Positions 33,714 to 45,096 of a DNA stretch of 64,000 bases are shown one piece after another. Position 1 is the first letter of the stretch. Each line of letters begins with the position of its first letter. The position numbers and the translations under genes were made by a program. Source of the DNA: Eupeodes corollae (Eukaryota > Arthropoda > Insecta > Diptera > Syrphidae); assembly GCF_945859685.1 (NCBI RefSeq), contig NC_079147.1, forward strand, positions 135,680,645 through 135,744,644, read 5' to 3'. Below the pieces are notes generated by a model that saw only the letters and a list, made by a program, of their open reading frames with translations, was not told where the DNA came from and made no database searches.

Positions 33714-34866
33714 TTGTGGTGCCGAGTTGAGCATCATCAATCAAAACGTTTGCAATCCAAAATGGAAAGTTCAAACTAGAAATCATGTCCTTAAAGTTCT
33801 TGATCGAAACGTCGAAACAAATATAGAATACAGAATTCCTTTGTTTAAGGAATTTAATGAAAATGACTATTTCGTTAACTTTTTGGAATATCAATTTCAT
33901 AACCGTTTCGATGGATTAATAGGGAATAATATTCTTCTTGATTTGAACGCCATTATCAATTTTAAAAATAGATGCCTAACAACAAATAAAGCAACAATAA
34001 AATTATACTTGAACGAAGATGAAGAAAACTACACAAACTATGTCGAACAAAATAAAGATACTTTAAGTTTATTTTCCAACGAATCAATTTCATCTGAAAT
34101 TGATGACTCTCTTTTTTCAAATCATCTACCAAATTCTGATGTTTTAAAAATAAAATCACTACTTAAATCTTTCAAGTCAATTATTTATGAAGAAGGAGAT
34201 ACTTTATCTTTTACAAATGAAATTCGTCATCGAATTATAACTCACAATGATATTCCAATCTATAGCAAACTCTATCGCTATCCGGAGATTCACTCTGAAG
34301 AAGTTGATCGTCAAATATCGGAAATGTTGAGGCAGAAGATAATTGTTCCTAGCTGTAGTCCCTACAATTCGCCCATATGGATTGTACCCAAAAAAGATAA
34401 TAAAGATGGGAAAAAACAATGGCGAGTTGTAATAGATTACAGAAAGTTGAACACACAAACAGTAGAAGACAGATTTCCTATGCCAAACATCGACGATTTA
34501 TTCGACAAATTAGGAAAATGTAATTATTTTTCGACGATTGATCTGGTAAAAGGTTTTCATCAAATTGAGGTAGATCCTAGAGATAGAGCCAAAACTGCGT
34601 TTTCCACCAAGAGTGGACACTATGAATTTTTAAGGATGCCATTTGGGCTTAAAAACGCTCCAGCTACTTTTCAGAGGCTGATGAATTATGTGCTTAGAGA
34701 TTACTTAAACAGGATTTGTGTAGTTTACTTAGATGACATCTTAGTTTTCTCTACAAGTTTCGAAGAACATCTCCAATCTCTTCGAAAAATTTTTCAAAAA
34801 CTTAAGGACAGTGATTTGAAAATCCAAATTAACAAATGTCACTTTGGAGACATATCAGCCGAATAA
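33700..34866 (+). pseudogene. pol: protease and reverse transcriptase, truncated
   Basis: The open frame contains the protease active-site region IDCGAELSIIN just before 33740, with Cys where DTG/DSG is usual. RT then follows: SPYNSPIWIVPKK, QWRVVIDYRKLN, FSTIDLVKGFHQIEV (motif A), FLRMPFGLKNAPATFQ (motif B) and YLDD at 34726-34737 (motif C, catalytic Asp pair present). The frame ends at a TAA near 34866. There the usual block with FLGHIV and the following conserved turn is missing, and the continuation is in another frame. The palm is otherwise well preserved. The first ~60 residues of the protease may be shortened against gag. Confidence 0.88.
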
Positions 34867-35237
34867 ATAAAATTAAATCGATAACCGAAATGGTACTTCC
34901 AACCTCAGTTAAGGCAATAAAACAATTTCTTGGTATTACCGGTTACTACCGGAAATTCATTAGGGATTATGCCAAAGTAGCGTACCCTTTGATTAAATAC
35001 TTGAAAAAAAATGAAAAATTGAAAATAACCGATCCACAATATATTAAATCGTTTAATACTCTAAAAAGCCTATTAACTTCTGACCCTATCCTTAGAAATC
35101 CTGATTTTTGCAAGAAATTTGTTTTGACCACGGACGCATCCAATTTCGCCTTAGGAGCAGTTCTTACCCAAGATAACCACCCTGTTTGTTATGCGTCTCG
35201 AACTCTTAACAAACATGAGCTTAGGTACTCTACCTAA
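34867..35237 (+). pseudogene. pol: RT connection and start of RNase H
   Basis: Here the reading is one frame lower than RT. It contains AIKQFLGITGYYRKFIRDYA, typical of the gypsy RT thumb/connection. RNase H follows with FVLTTDASNFALGAVLTQ (first catalytic Asp) and VCYASRTLNKHELRYST, ending at a TAA (35235-35237). The protein sense resumes at once in another frame. Confidence 0.85.
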
Positions 35238-35244
35238 GGAAGGA

Positions 35245-35806
35245 GCTTTTAGCGGTCGTTTGGTCAGTGAAATATTTTCGAACGTATTTATTTGGCCGAA
35301 GATTCATTGTCCGAACGGATCACAAGCCCCTGGTGTGGTTACATGGCATAAAAGAACCTAATATGAAGCTCCAAAGATGGAAAATAATGCTTAACGAATA
35401 CGACTTCGATATCGAGTACCTAAAGGGGAAAGAAAACGTCGTCGAAGATGGGTTGAGTAGGTACGTTTCCGGTGAAAATGAAACCGGTGACAGTCAAAAA
35501 GCTGACGATGAAGTAAGCTTATTTGATTTATTTAATAATGAAGAACCTGAAAGTTGCAATGACGATGAAGTCATTGGTGAAGTTTCAGTGCCAGGTACAA
35601 ATAACGATGAAGTTATTTCTACTGCGGCCACCATCCATAGTGCTATGGAGGATGAAACTCAACACATCTACATTTCGGAAAAACCCGTAAACTTGTTTAA
35701 AAATCAGATTCATCTTTTTTATGGCTCAAAAGAAAAAATATCCTTTAAAATCGTACACAGAACCTTATACAAGTTGATAAAGAAAAAAGCAACTTATTGG
35801 AAATAA
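35245..35806 (+). pseudogene. pol: RNase H end and linker
   Basis: KELLAVVWSVKYFRTYLFGR follows the frame change and carries the RNase H Glu. Then come RTDHKPLVWLHG (catalytic Asp) and KENVVEDGLSR (end of RNase H). An acidic linker of about 100 residues follows before the integrase. The frame closes at 35806 and protein sense moves to a third frame. Confidence 0.85.
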
Positions 35807-36908
35807 TGAAACGACTTTTATTAAAGAAGGGAATTATGTGTATCTTTTGCAATGATTTGTCCTTGTACCTTAATTTTCAAAATTTGTACGTTAAATATTT
35901 TTCTATGAATAATAAATTAAAATTACTAAAATCCAATGTAAAGTTAAAAGATGTTACAGATAAAAATGATATGCTCACAATAATTAAGAAGGAACATTTA
36001 GCTAAAAATCATAGGGGTATAAATGAAATGTTTTTGGAACTCAAACAGTTATATTTCTACCCAAATTTAGAGTAGAAATACAAAAATTTATAAATAATTG
36101 CGACATTTGTATTCTCGCAAAGCACGATCGACATCCGGTGCAGGAACAAATGGAAATCACTGAAAAACCAAAACATTTCAATGATATCATCCACATGGAT
36201 ATTTGGTTTCCCGAAAGAGGTAAAATGTTTTTAACAACAATTGATAAGTTCTCAAAATATGCCACTATCCATCCCTTGGAAGATAGGAATTGGATTGCAG
36301 TACTAAATGCAATCAAACAGAGAATTCAATTTTTAGGAAAACCCAACAAAATTGTTTCCGATGGTGACTCCTGCATTTTGCACTCGGCTGTTGAGCAATT
36401 CCTAAAGGAAAATAATATTTTCTTCCATAGAACGACAGCATCGATGAAAACTGGAAACGCTGATATCGAGAGGCTTCATGGTACCTTTAATGAACATCTT
36501 CGAATTTTGAATGCTTCAAAAGATAATTCTACTTTAGATGAAAAATTATTTAAGGTAATCACAATTTACAATTCGACTTTACATTCAACAACGAAACATA
36601 GACCTTTAGATTTCATTAATAAAACGCTTTCGAAGCAAGAAATTGATAGTTACGCTGACCTTTTTCAAAAGCAAAAGGTAGATAGGGTCAAGAAAAAGAA
36701 AAATCAAAATGCCGTCGAATCTAACAAGTGCCCAAACATAGTTCAAAACAGAACTGTAGTGAAAAGTAGACCGAAGTACAAAAAATTGAACAAATTCGAA
36801 AAACAAGGCAATTATACTATAGATAAAACTACAAATAGAAACATAAAATATCATAAAAAACAAGTAAAACGATTATATAAACATCAGAAGCAAGAAAACA
36901 GTACCTAA
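35797..36908 (+). pseudogene. pol: integrase, frameshifted
   Basis: The N-terminal zinc domain is split. HLAKNHRGINEM (HxxxH) lies before the TAG at 36073-36075, and CDIC lies just after in the next frame. The core from 36138 has HMDIWFPERGK (first Asp), IVSDGDSCILHSAVEQFL (second Asp) and NADIERLHGTFNEHLR (Glu), so the DDE triad is present. The C-terminal part is Lys/Asn-rich and basic, suitable for DNA binding. The enzyme joins element cDNA to host DNA with a 4-bp stagger, matching the ATAT duplication. The core frame of 257 residues is intact. Confidence 0.85.
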
Positions 36909-38000
36909 AACAATAAATAATAATGAAATTTACCAGAATTACCACTTTCATCCTTTTTTCTCCGCAGCGTAAAATCATAGAATCCATAGTTTTTCATTTA
37001 TTTTTCAATTCTTCATTCATTTATAATTTGTGTATTCTTTTTGTTTATTTTGTTCAATATTTGTTCGAAGGAAAAGACTTTTGTTATATTTCATTAGCAA
37101 ATTAGGTAAAAATTAATGTGTTCACATTCAAATATTCAGTTAAATAAAGTAAAACGTTAAAAATGAAAGATTTCTTGTTTCCTTTTCTGTTATCTGTCAT
37201 TTTGACACAAATATAAATTTTCGAAGATTGTATTCGAATCAGATTTCATGCAGAGTGCGTTCAGGGTTATTACAAACTATTAAGCTGCTTACACAATATT
37301 CTAAAACTATAATAATTGTGCTCATGATGTGTCTGAGGTTAGTTGTAGGTAGCTTCAAAAACAATTCTAACAATAATCGTTTCTTAAAGTTTTAAATGAT
37401 AGCATTGCCTAGTCTACTAATTTAAAGTTAATTTATTGAAAATTTTTATTGAAAGGATAGTTTGAAGTGCTTGCATAAAACAAAAAAAAAAAAACAAAAC
37501 AAAAAAGTGTAAAATTCGAAATGTATAACAACACAAAACTTAAGTAGGTACTTCGAAAAATACTTTGAAATGAAATTGTAATTAAAATAATATTTTTTGT
37601 AAAAATGTATGCAGTACACATTGCTATTTAAACAAAAAAAATGAATTTAAATGTTTGATTATGTTAAATAAGAAATCTAAAAGAATTTAAAAGCAAACGA
37701 ATTTCTTAAAACAAATGTAATTTAATGAAAGGTAATTCGTAAGTAAAATAAAAATAGTAACAGAAAACATTAAAAAAAAAAAACATTTTATTTCTAATGA
37801 AGAATTTTGTAATGAAAAAAGATACGAATAAACTTTGTTATACATAGTTATAACTAATGGAATTAAAAACAAAAATTAGAGAATTTAATTGAAAATTATG
37901 TAAAATTTCCATACACAACTTATAATTACTGTAAACAAATTGTGAAATTTGTACAATTGTGTTAAAGAATATTTTTGGAGACCAAAAATTCTTACCCGGG
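36909..38000 (+). other. 3' internal region of LTR element, env not recognisable
   Basis: Elements of the 17.6/297 group normally carry an env-like third gene here. A short frame at 36923-37105 starts with a basic-then-hydrophobic stretch that could be a signal-peptide remnant. The rest is AT-rich with no frame of length. Env is therefore deleted or decayed beyond recognition, or was never present in this lineage. Confidence 0.5.
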
Positions 38001-38004
38001 AAGG
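37996..38004 (+). promoter_or_regulatory. Polypurine tract
   Basis: gggaagg directly abuts the 3' LTR and is the expected primer for plus-strand cDNA synthesis. It is short. Confidence 0.7.
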
Positions 38005-38323
38005 AGTTACATAATAGAATGTACATGAAGGCTCACCCGGCTTAGAATCAATTCTCGCACTATTGTCGTTTGCAATGCAAACAGCAATAGTGATAATGTT
38101 ATGTAAATCATTAAGACTCCATCCAACATTATCTCTCTTTGGAGATAAAGTTGGAGAGTTCCTTTTATGTACATAGTCTTAAGCTTAGATTGTAAGTTCT
38201 ATCATCTAATCATTTAAGTTAGTCTTTCATTCTTTTGTGAACCATCGAGCAGTGAAATAAATTAATAAAAAGTTAAATAAGAAACAAGTTGTTTTATTGA
38301 AAACGCGTAAGACTAACATTACT
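38005..38323 (+). repeat. 3' LTR (319 bp)
   Basis: Same length as the 5' LTR, with one substitution seen by direct comparison. ATAT follows at 38324-38327. Confidence 0.95.
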
Positions 38324-38403
38324 ATATAGACAATCTTTTAAGCAAGACAAATCGACAGACGGGATGGGAAGTTATCAGTGTGGGTCGCATCCCAGCCTCT
38401 TTT

Positions 38404-38520
38404 TAGAACTTAAAATTATTCGCTTAAAAAAAACGATCCAACTATTTTCAATTAAAATTAAAAAAAAAAAAATCAAGATTTCTTTGACAAATCAAATATC
38501 ATTTAAATTTTGGAAAACAA
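38404..38520 (+). mobile_element. Family 2 repeat, right part
   Basis: agaacttaaaatt and the following aaaaaacgatccaac block correspond to 61221-61290 (agaacaaaattg, aaaaccgctctaacg). This is the continuation of the repeat interrupted at 30628. Its right boundary is unclear. Confidence 0.55.
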
Positions 38521-38759
38521 CCTTTTTTTATAGTTACATTTTTAAATCTTTTAAACAGACTCTTTGCATGCAATGAGCAAGTCCGGAACCAGTCTTGCGT
38601 TCTGAAGACAGAAAAGAAATTAAATAAATCAGCTTTTTGAAATTAATTTGCTTTCGATACTCTAGAGCTGAGATTTAAATACGAATTGTAGAAATATAAA
38701 TGTCTCAAAAACGTTATGGCTAATTTAAAACATAGTAATCGTTTCATGTTTTTACATTC

Positions 38760-39185
38760 TGGGCTTTGGCATCTTTATTATTGTAGCGTTCTTCGCAACA
38801 ATTATGCTTGTTAACACAGCCATTTATCTAAAAATGCGCTTCGTCACTAAAAATGATTTTTCGGCCAAAATTGGAACCCTTTTCCAAACGAAAGCCCAGT
38901 CAACTAATAAACAGCGTTGTCTATGGTCATGAAATTTGGGCTGGGTTAGTTGATAAGGCCCAATTCCCGATGCAAAATTTACCAAATTGAAGTCTGCGAA
39001 AGTTCGAGTTCTCGTCCACGGCGAGGAAAAAACTGCCTCTGGTTATGCTGTACACTTTCGCGAACCGCGGCTATGTTCTCGGCCGATCTCGTGTTCCTTG
39101 AACGTTCGGGTGTTGACTGATTTGTTGAAGAGTCGACTGTGAGTGGCCTGTCCACCACGTCTACCGTAAAAAGAGAGCAATGCAC
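38760..39185 (-). pseudogene. Tc1/mariner-superfamily (IS630-like) transposase fragment
   Basis: On the minus strand the 39185-38979 frame reads STNQSTPERSRNTRSAENIA, then AVRESVQHNQRQFFPRRGRE and LELSQTSIW. This is the DNA-binding helix-turn-helix linker of this family. After frame changes the text reads KIIFSDEAHF and INGCVNKHNC, the beginning of the catalytic domain with its DEAHF signature. The sequence stops near 38760, so the rest of the DDE domain is missing. It is related to, but not identical with, the copy at 9490-10200. Confidence 0.65.
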
Positions 39186-39532
39186 TCAACGTTTGCGTTA
39201 GCGAACACCAGGGGCGAATGTAGAAAATAATTTCGGAGGGGGATTTTAAAAAATATATATGATATTATTTTTTTATTTTAAATGTCGAGTGTTTTTTTTT
39301 CATGTAAGAATACAAATTACGTATATATACATACATATGACTTGCTTTCGCGGTTAACAAAACGGTTTGACTTTGACTTCAAAGCTATAACTAAATTTTT
39401 ATATGCATTATGCATGAATAAGTTTGTATGCCTTATTTTCTAGTTGCCGTTGTTGATCCCATCATTCTTACGCTGAAATCACACTTCAATAAATGTGAGT
39501 TACAGAAACAAAAAAATGAAGTGAGATTTTTC

Positions 39533-40239
39533 TACATAGACACACCATATAAAGACCCTAAACCAATCTGTCATTCTGGTTTGCTTGCAAGCTGAAACGT
39601 CAACTTTCACGCACCCTTATAAGTCTAACATCAATTCACCACTGCTAACATCAATTAACCACCCTCTCAAATCAATTCACCACGAAAATAAAGTAGAGTG
39701 ATGAGAAATTCTTTAGGGAGGCACCTAGTGGCTACGGCGACATTAGCTATTGCATTTTTTGGGAAGAGTACGATAACTCAGGCGACAAATTTTGATGACG
39801 GATTTGTATAGAACAGTTAAAAACAAGCATTTTTTACTATGGGAGGGGGTCTATTTCCCCCCGTTTAGGAAATAGTGTACCTACAGGAATTGTTTATACC
39901 TTCCTGGAATCCTTGAAGTGTGAGTAAGAAATCTGCATTCACACTTTTAGTAAAAATCAAAAACGTCTAAGTGAGTTCCAATGTTCGTATTTTCCTATTA
40001 AAAATGTTTAAAAATGCAAATATTGGAATTCATTTTGTTATTTGACAGTTAAAATCAAATCTAAAGTTTTCACCTCAACAATTTAATAAAAAAAAACACA
40101 CCGCATCAAATTGTTGTTGGATTTCACATTTCAAAATGGAAGTAATGTCAAATTACAAATACAACAATGTAAACAAATGGGTGTTGGAGGGTAAAACGTA
40201 CGAAAGTTTCCGGTCTTTATGTGCTGTGTGTCTATGTTT
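39533..40239. mobile_element. Possible non-autonomous DNA element with ~25-bp TIRs
   Basis: The left end acatagacacaccatataaa, continuing gacc, is mirrored on the right by ggtctttatgtgctgtgtgtctatgt (40212-40237). The match is about 22 of 26 with a 2-base indel. The interior has no transposase. A clear target duplication was not found, so the boundaries are tentative. Confidence 0.45.
39629..39683 (+). repeat. Three short tandem units
   Basis: Three units of about 20-21 bp share catcaattcaccac, with small differences. They lie within the possible element above. Confidence 0.7.
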
Positions 40240-41220
40240 TATATTTTCACAGTTCTCTTTTGTTTGTTTTTGCATATTCAAATAGATTGAATTTTGAAAT
40301 TGTAAAACACGTTTTTCTTAAACGCACCATGAAAATACTAGAAATAATGATTTTAAATGCGTTCCGAACCTTTAGACTGAATACATGGGGTCATATTCAT
40401 ACTTCCTTGATAAGTTATGATTTTGTCTTTGCTTACTTAAATTTAAGTTTATGGTATTCATAGACAATTTAAACCCATTTTAAAACGATAATCTGGAGTC
40501 TAAAAATAAACAGACGGAACCTATGTTTAAGCTGTTTCGAAATCTAATAAACGTCAAAAATAAACAAACTGATTTAGTAAATTAAGTTACGGGACATATT
40601 ACAAAAATTATTATGTCAAAAGACTTAAGCATATATCAATATTTTGTTCGATGGTAGAATGCTACCAACTTACAAAAAACGAAAGCTCCACTTAACAGGA
40701 TTGGACGATTTGTATGAAAGGTATCGATTAGAGAAAAAAAACTGTCAAGTTTATGATTGAACTTTAGACCGAAATTCAATAAAATGCTTACTAATATCTG
40801 CGTGCTTCCAAGTCTAAAAAACAACAGCACGACTTCTTAAATTTTTTTAACTAACAGAAAACAAAAAAGTTTAAAGGGTTTCAAATATTCGGCTATCAAG
40901 CTTATGCAATTTATTTTGTTACCCCCTACAAGCCATTTTGTATATTTTTAAGTTAATTTTTTTTTTTTAAATTGTAGTAGAATTTGCCTTAAACCTGTTT
41001 CTAACTAAACAGAGCTGGCAAATTTTGTATGAATAGCAACTGTGTCTAACCTGTATGTAAAATTAAGGCTCCAGTTTAAATAGACTCGGGTTTAAAATAT
41101 GACTATGAATATGCTCTATATTGTTTTGTGTCTTACCTTAAGGTATGTTTAGATGCAGAAACGCATTCAAATGTTTAAAAAATTTGAATTTAGGAGACAT
41201 CACGTAACTTTCATTATTAA
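40240..41220. other. Non-coding stretch, no gene seen
   Basis: No supported gene or repeat. The sequence is AT-rich, and the frames are short and without motifs. Confidence 0.5.
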
Positions 41221-41225
41221 TTTGG

Positions 41226-41879
41226 AACCTCAGTATTGTTTGCCCGATCCTGAAAAAAGGAGACCCTCTAAACTGCACCAGCTATAGAGGAATCAGTCTA
41301 CTTAACATCGCCTATAAAATCTTCTCTGCCGTAATATGTGAACGTCTAAAACCCATCGTCAACAACCTGATAGACCCTTATCAGTGTGGTTTTAGGCCAG
41401 GAAAGTCCCCAGTTGATCAAATATTCACATTACGGCAGATCCTGGAAAAAACCCAAGAACACCAAATCGACACCCACCATCTTTTCATCGATTTCAAGGC
41501 CGCATATGACAGCATACACAGGAACGAGCTGTATAGAGCCATGTCTAGTTTTGGCATCCCTGCCAAACTCATCCGTTTGTGCAGAATGACCATGAAGAAT
41601 TCAAGCTGCTCCATAAAGGTTGGAAACAACTTAACAGAACCTTTCGACGTCAAAAAAAGTTTTAGACAAGGTGATGCGCTGTCATGTGATTTTTTTAACA
41701 TAGTGCTTGAAAGAATAGTGCAGAGGTCCAACGTCAAAACTAGAGGCACTATCTTTCAAAAGTCTGTCCAATTACTAGCATATGCTGATGATATTGACAT
41801 AATCGGAAGAACTCAGCGTGATGTCAATGGGTATTTTGTGAGTATTGGCAGAGGCGGCAAAAATGGGTTTAACGGTTAA
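41226..41879 (+). pseudogene. LINE reverse transcriptase, palm part
   Basis: This is an open frame without stops from 41226. It reads KKGDPLNCTSYRGISLLNIA (fingers), YQCGFRPGKSPVDQIFTLRQ, HHLFIDFKAAYDSIHRNELY (motif A), SFRQGDALSCDFFN (motif B) and LLAYADDIDIIGR (motif C). All RT catalytic residues are present. A one-base shift near 41840 sends the frame out of register before the thumb. The endonuclease is missing because of 5' truncation, as is usual for LINE insertions. Confidence 0.9.
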
Positions 41880-42534
41880 TGAGGGCAAAACAAAGTACAT
41901 TCTGTCGTCAAGGAAGGACATACAACACCGACGTTTTGTTCAAAACGTCACCATCGACAGACGTAACTTTGAGGTAGTCAAGGACTTCGTCTACCTAGTC
42001 TCCGCTGTAAACTCAGAAAACAACACCAGCGCTGAGATCAAACGAAGAATAACTCTTGCTTACTGCTATTTCCTTGGACTAAGAAGGCAATTGAGTGGTA
42101 AAGTCCTCTCTCGAGGGACCAAAGTGTTGCTATATAAGACCCTTATCATCCCTGTCCTGCTTTACGGTGCAGAAGCATGGACCATGACAAAAGCGGATGA
42201 AAGCACCTTGGGTCGCTTCGAAAGAAAAGTTCTTCGTTTGATCTTCGGTCCCGTATGCATCGAAGGGGAGTGGAGGAGAAGATGGAACAACGAGCTGTAC
42301 GGGCTGTACAGCGACGTAGACTTAGACAGAGGGGTAAAAGTCCAACGACTAAGATGGCTGGGTTACGTAGAGCGCATGGAAACCAATACTTCGGCCCGGA
42401 AAGTTTTCGAATCCACACCCACAGGACAGTGGAGTAGAGAAAGACCGCGGATCAGGTGGAGCGCACAAGTGGAAGGTGACCTCACCCAACTTGGAGCTCG
42501 AAACTGGAGACATCTAGCTGGGGACCGAGCTTGA
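41845..42534 (+). pseudogene. LINE reverse transcriptase, thumb and C-terminal part
   Basis: The second frame continues the same protein: MGLTVNEGKTKYILSS, RRITLAYCYFLGLRRQLSGK, YKTLIIPVLLYGAEAWTMTK, EGEWRRRWNNELYGLY and QRLRWLGYVERMETNTSARK. It ends with RPRIRW and a stop at 42532-42534. These are diagnostic C-terminal motifs of the family, matching 23113-22904 on the other strand. The part is complete to its natural stop. Confidence 0.9.
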
Positions 42535-42605
42535 TGGAGAAGTTTGTTGAGTGAGGCTCTAGTTCACACATCAGGACTGTAGCGCCACCTTAAGTAAGTA
42601 AAAAG

Positions 42606-45090
42606 TTAAGTTAAATGATTTTTTTTAATTAACAGTTAAAACTAACATAAATGCCATAAGTGGCCGTGAGATCGTTTCAAAAACGAGTACAACAAGGTCA
42701 TTTTCGGTTTTCAATTTTTTATTTTTTGCCTTAAGAAACACGGCAAAAAAGTGCATCTCAGTGTTATAAAATAAAAATATTAAACATTTTGATTATTAGT
42801 ATGAATGAAACAGACAAACATTTTGTTTAACGTCCAAAACCCCTACCTGCGTAAGCCTCTGGCGAACACTTATATTGATAATAAAGATTTATCGTTTGAA
42901 CATGATGTTTAATCGTTTAACTTGCCATGATGATTTGGCATAAACAACTAAATATAATACAAATATAACACCGCCACGGGGCGCCAAAATCTCCCCATGC
43001 CAATCTTAAAGCCCTATATTTCTGCATGAAATGCACCCAATACCTCACTAGACTATTGTATATTGGCTCTTAAATAAGATGCATGCAGAAAACTTTTGAA
43101 ATATAAGATTTTGACTTTAGCCCTTGAAGTATTATTATATTATACATTCTTTTATTATAATTTTATCAGCCTTCTTTTTATAGAACATTTTTAAGCGGGC
43201 TCACAAACTCATCTTTATTTTAAGCGTTATAAGTATACATATATATATATATTATAACCTCAAGTCTATAATTTGAGCCTTAAGTCTATTATTAAATGGT
43301 AAATAAAAGAGAGCATATTCAAGTGACATCTGTCAAAAAGTACGCCAGATTGAAAACTACGCGATAAAAAAAAATACCCGTTAACTGTCTTTCCTAAACC
43401 GTATCTATTACCAAATACAATAGTGATAAGGACAAGAAAAATAATAATTGGAGCATTTTTAATATTTCACTTGAGCATGCGGGTTCTTGTAAAACAATGT
43501 TTTTTAAATCACTTTGATTTGAAATAAGATTTTATATTTTTCAAAATTAACTTCAAACCAATCATTTTGTGTAATCTGTATAACGAGAAAGAATTAAGCT
43601 TTAATGTTAATCCAAGTATCATCTAATACCTAATAAACAATTTAATTATTAGCATTGTAAACATGTCATTACTTCTTTATTGAAGAAGGTAAGTTAGTCC
43701 TCAAAAGCTATTTATGTTTGGTACTTATTTTAATTATAAAAGCATCTAAAAGAACGACTGCAAATTCCAATAATTTCATCTGATGAACAAATACGAGTAC
43801 GAATTTCCATCAGATCAAACCAAAATCAATATGGTATTCAACAGCAAAACAACTATAACATACAACATCGATGTTGTTTCCTCTAATACGATTACAAAAT
43901 AATTTTTACAAAAAGTGCCGCCAGCAAACCAAACCAACACAACAACAAAGTCACTCAAAATAATAATATTCAAAAGGCTTTTCATATTTTAATGTAAATT
44001 TACAATCCCCTTTGTATCTAATCTTCTTTCAATTACTACCAAAATCATTCATATTGGAAATTCTGTAATCATAATTCAATTTGGGTCTTATAACATAATA
44101 TCCAATATTCAATAGCTTTGTGTCTTTATCATATGCATAGGTTATGCATGTATGTATATTTCGGCACCTATAACACATCCTCATACAAATATCCTTTTGT
44201 TAGGGATGATTTAAATACGAATAATATTGAGAAATATCTTATGTGATGAATAGATATAAATAGTATATGTAATACACAGAATTGCGAGCACAAATGCATA
44301 ATGGCATCGAAATCATTCTCATTCCCATGGCCAGATCAGGACTACTCGTACATATATCCTTATGTTGCTAACTAACTAACCGACCAACTAAATTATACCC
44401 ATAAGTCCTGGCATGTTCAATAAAAGTTTTCGATGCAGTTAAATTCATGCTGAGCTGATGCATGGCTTTATTGTATTGACCCCTTACCCGATGTATAATC
44501 TCAGGGGCTGGGGGTTGCTTGTTGGAGTTATAAATACATAGGAGTTAGTGTTTGAGGTGATGGGTTGTAATGGAGGAGGCAGCTTGGTATTATCATGCTT
44601 GATTAGGGTAGAAATCGTAACAAGCAATCAACTTGTAATTGACTTGAAATTGTTTTATTTCTCCGATCATCACCTCCATCTTTCATTTTGTAACTTTATA
44701 ATGTTATGTAGGTACATATGCATGTATATGATTATAGATAGTTAGGTGAACATACTCGTTTATTGTGGGTTAAGGGTTTTTTATTTAAATATCTCACTTA
44801 TGATGTAAAATGGTTTCCGTGGTGCTATTTTAACGTAAGTGATCAAACACAAAATATCGTTCAACAATTATTGATACTTCTCAACCTCTCTTGGAATCTA
44901 TTGATTGATTTAAACATTTTAATTCTTTAAATCCAAAAAGTGCAATAAGAAAAAAAAGAAATAAGCGAAACAAATATGTTTATAAAAACTAGAGTTATTG
45001 TCACTCTAAGAATAATTTAACATTTATTATTTAAAATGGATGGGGTGACACTTAAAGGACAAAATTTAAATAGAAAGTTAAAATATCATA
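42606..45090. other. Long non-coding stretch, no gene seen
   Basis: No supported gene. A short (AT)n run lies near 43230-43250. Frames are short and without motifs. Confidence 0.5.
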
Positions 45091-45096
45091 CATTTA

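Larger units (their letters stand above)
31781..38323 (+). mobile_element. Ty3/gypsy LTR retrotransposon of 17.6/297 type, 6,543 bp, defective
   Basis: It has two 319-bp LTRs that begin AGT and end ACT, and I find one difference between them (T in the left, C in the right, in ccat[t/c]gagcag). The flanks carry the 4-bp ATAT duplication. The primer site matches a tRNA-Ser 3' end, and the polypurine tract is short. The internal region runs gag, protease, reverse transcriptase, RNase H, integrase and an unresolved 3' part. AGT...ACT ends, ATAT targets and the tRNA-Ser primer point to the Drosophila 17.6/297 group (from general knowledge). LTR identity implies a recent insertion, yet gag and pol are interrupted at several points, so this copy would depend on helper proteins. 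Confidence 0.92.
30629..38399 (+). mobile_element. Family 1 element, copy C, interrupted by an LTR retrotransposon
   Basis: The left end is aacttcccataggaggtta at 30629 and the right end gggtcgcatcccagcctc at 38399. The cgta/cgtc block is at 30740-30795. Monomer points lie at 31239, 31412, 31589 and ~31764, that is about 172-177 bases apart. The LTR element sits in the last stretch before the 3' terminus, splitting acatat from agacaatcttttaagc. Removing it leaves about 1.2 kb, the same size as copy B. Confidence 0.85.
41226..42605 (+). mobile_element. RTE/CFDP2-like LINE, 5'-truncated, well preserved
   Basis: Coding runs from the RT fingers to the C-terminus, followed by an untranslated stretch ending in aagtaagt (42590-42600), the family's short-repeat tail. 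One frameshift near 41840 separates two long frames. Of the three copies of this type in the window it is the best preserved. Confidence 0.9.

Noticed and set aside
33640..34458. Minus-strand frames opposite pol
   Set aside because: They are antisense shadows of the RT frame, which carries all diagnostic motifs.
36923..37105. An env gene start with signal peptide
   Set aside because: Only a short hydrophobic frame is present with no further env-like sequence, so it was kept as a note rather than a gene.
30629..38399. Family 1 as a classic TIR DNA transposon
   Set aside because: The inverted similarity is only about 11 bp and is subterminal on the right side, where ~35 bases with a hairpin follow. 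No coding relative or fixed target duplication is visible.
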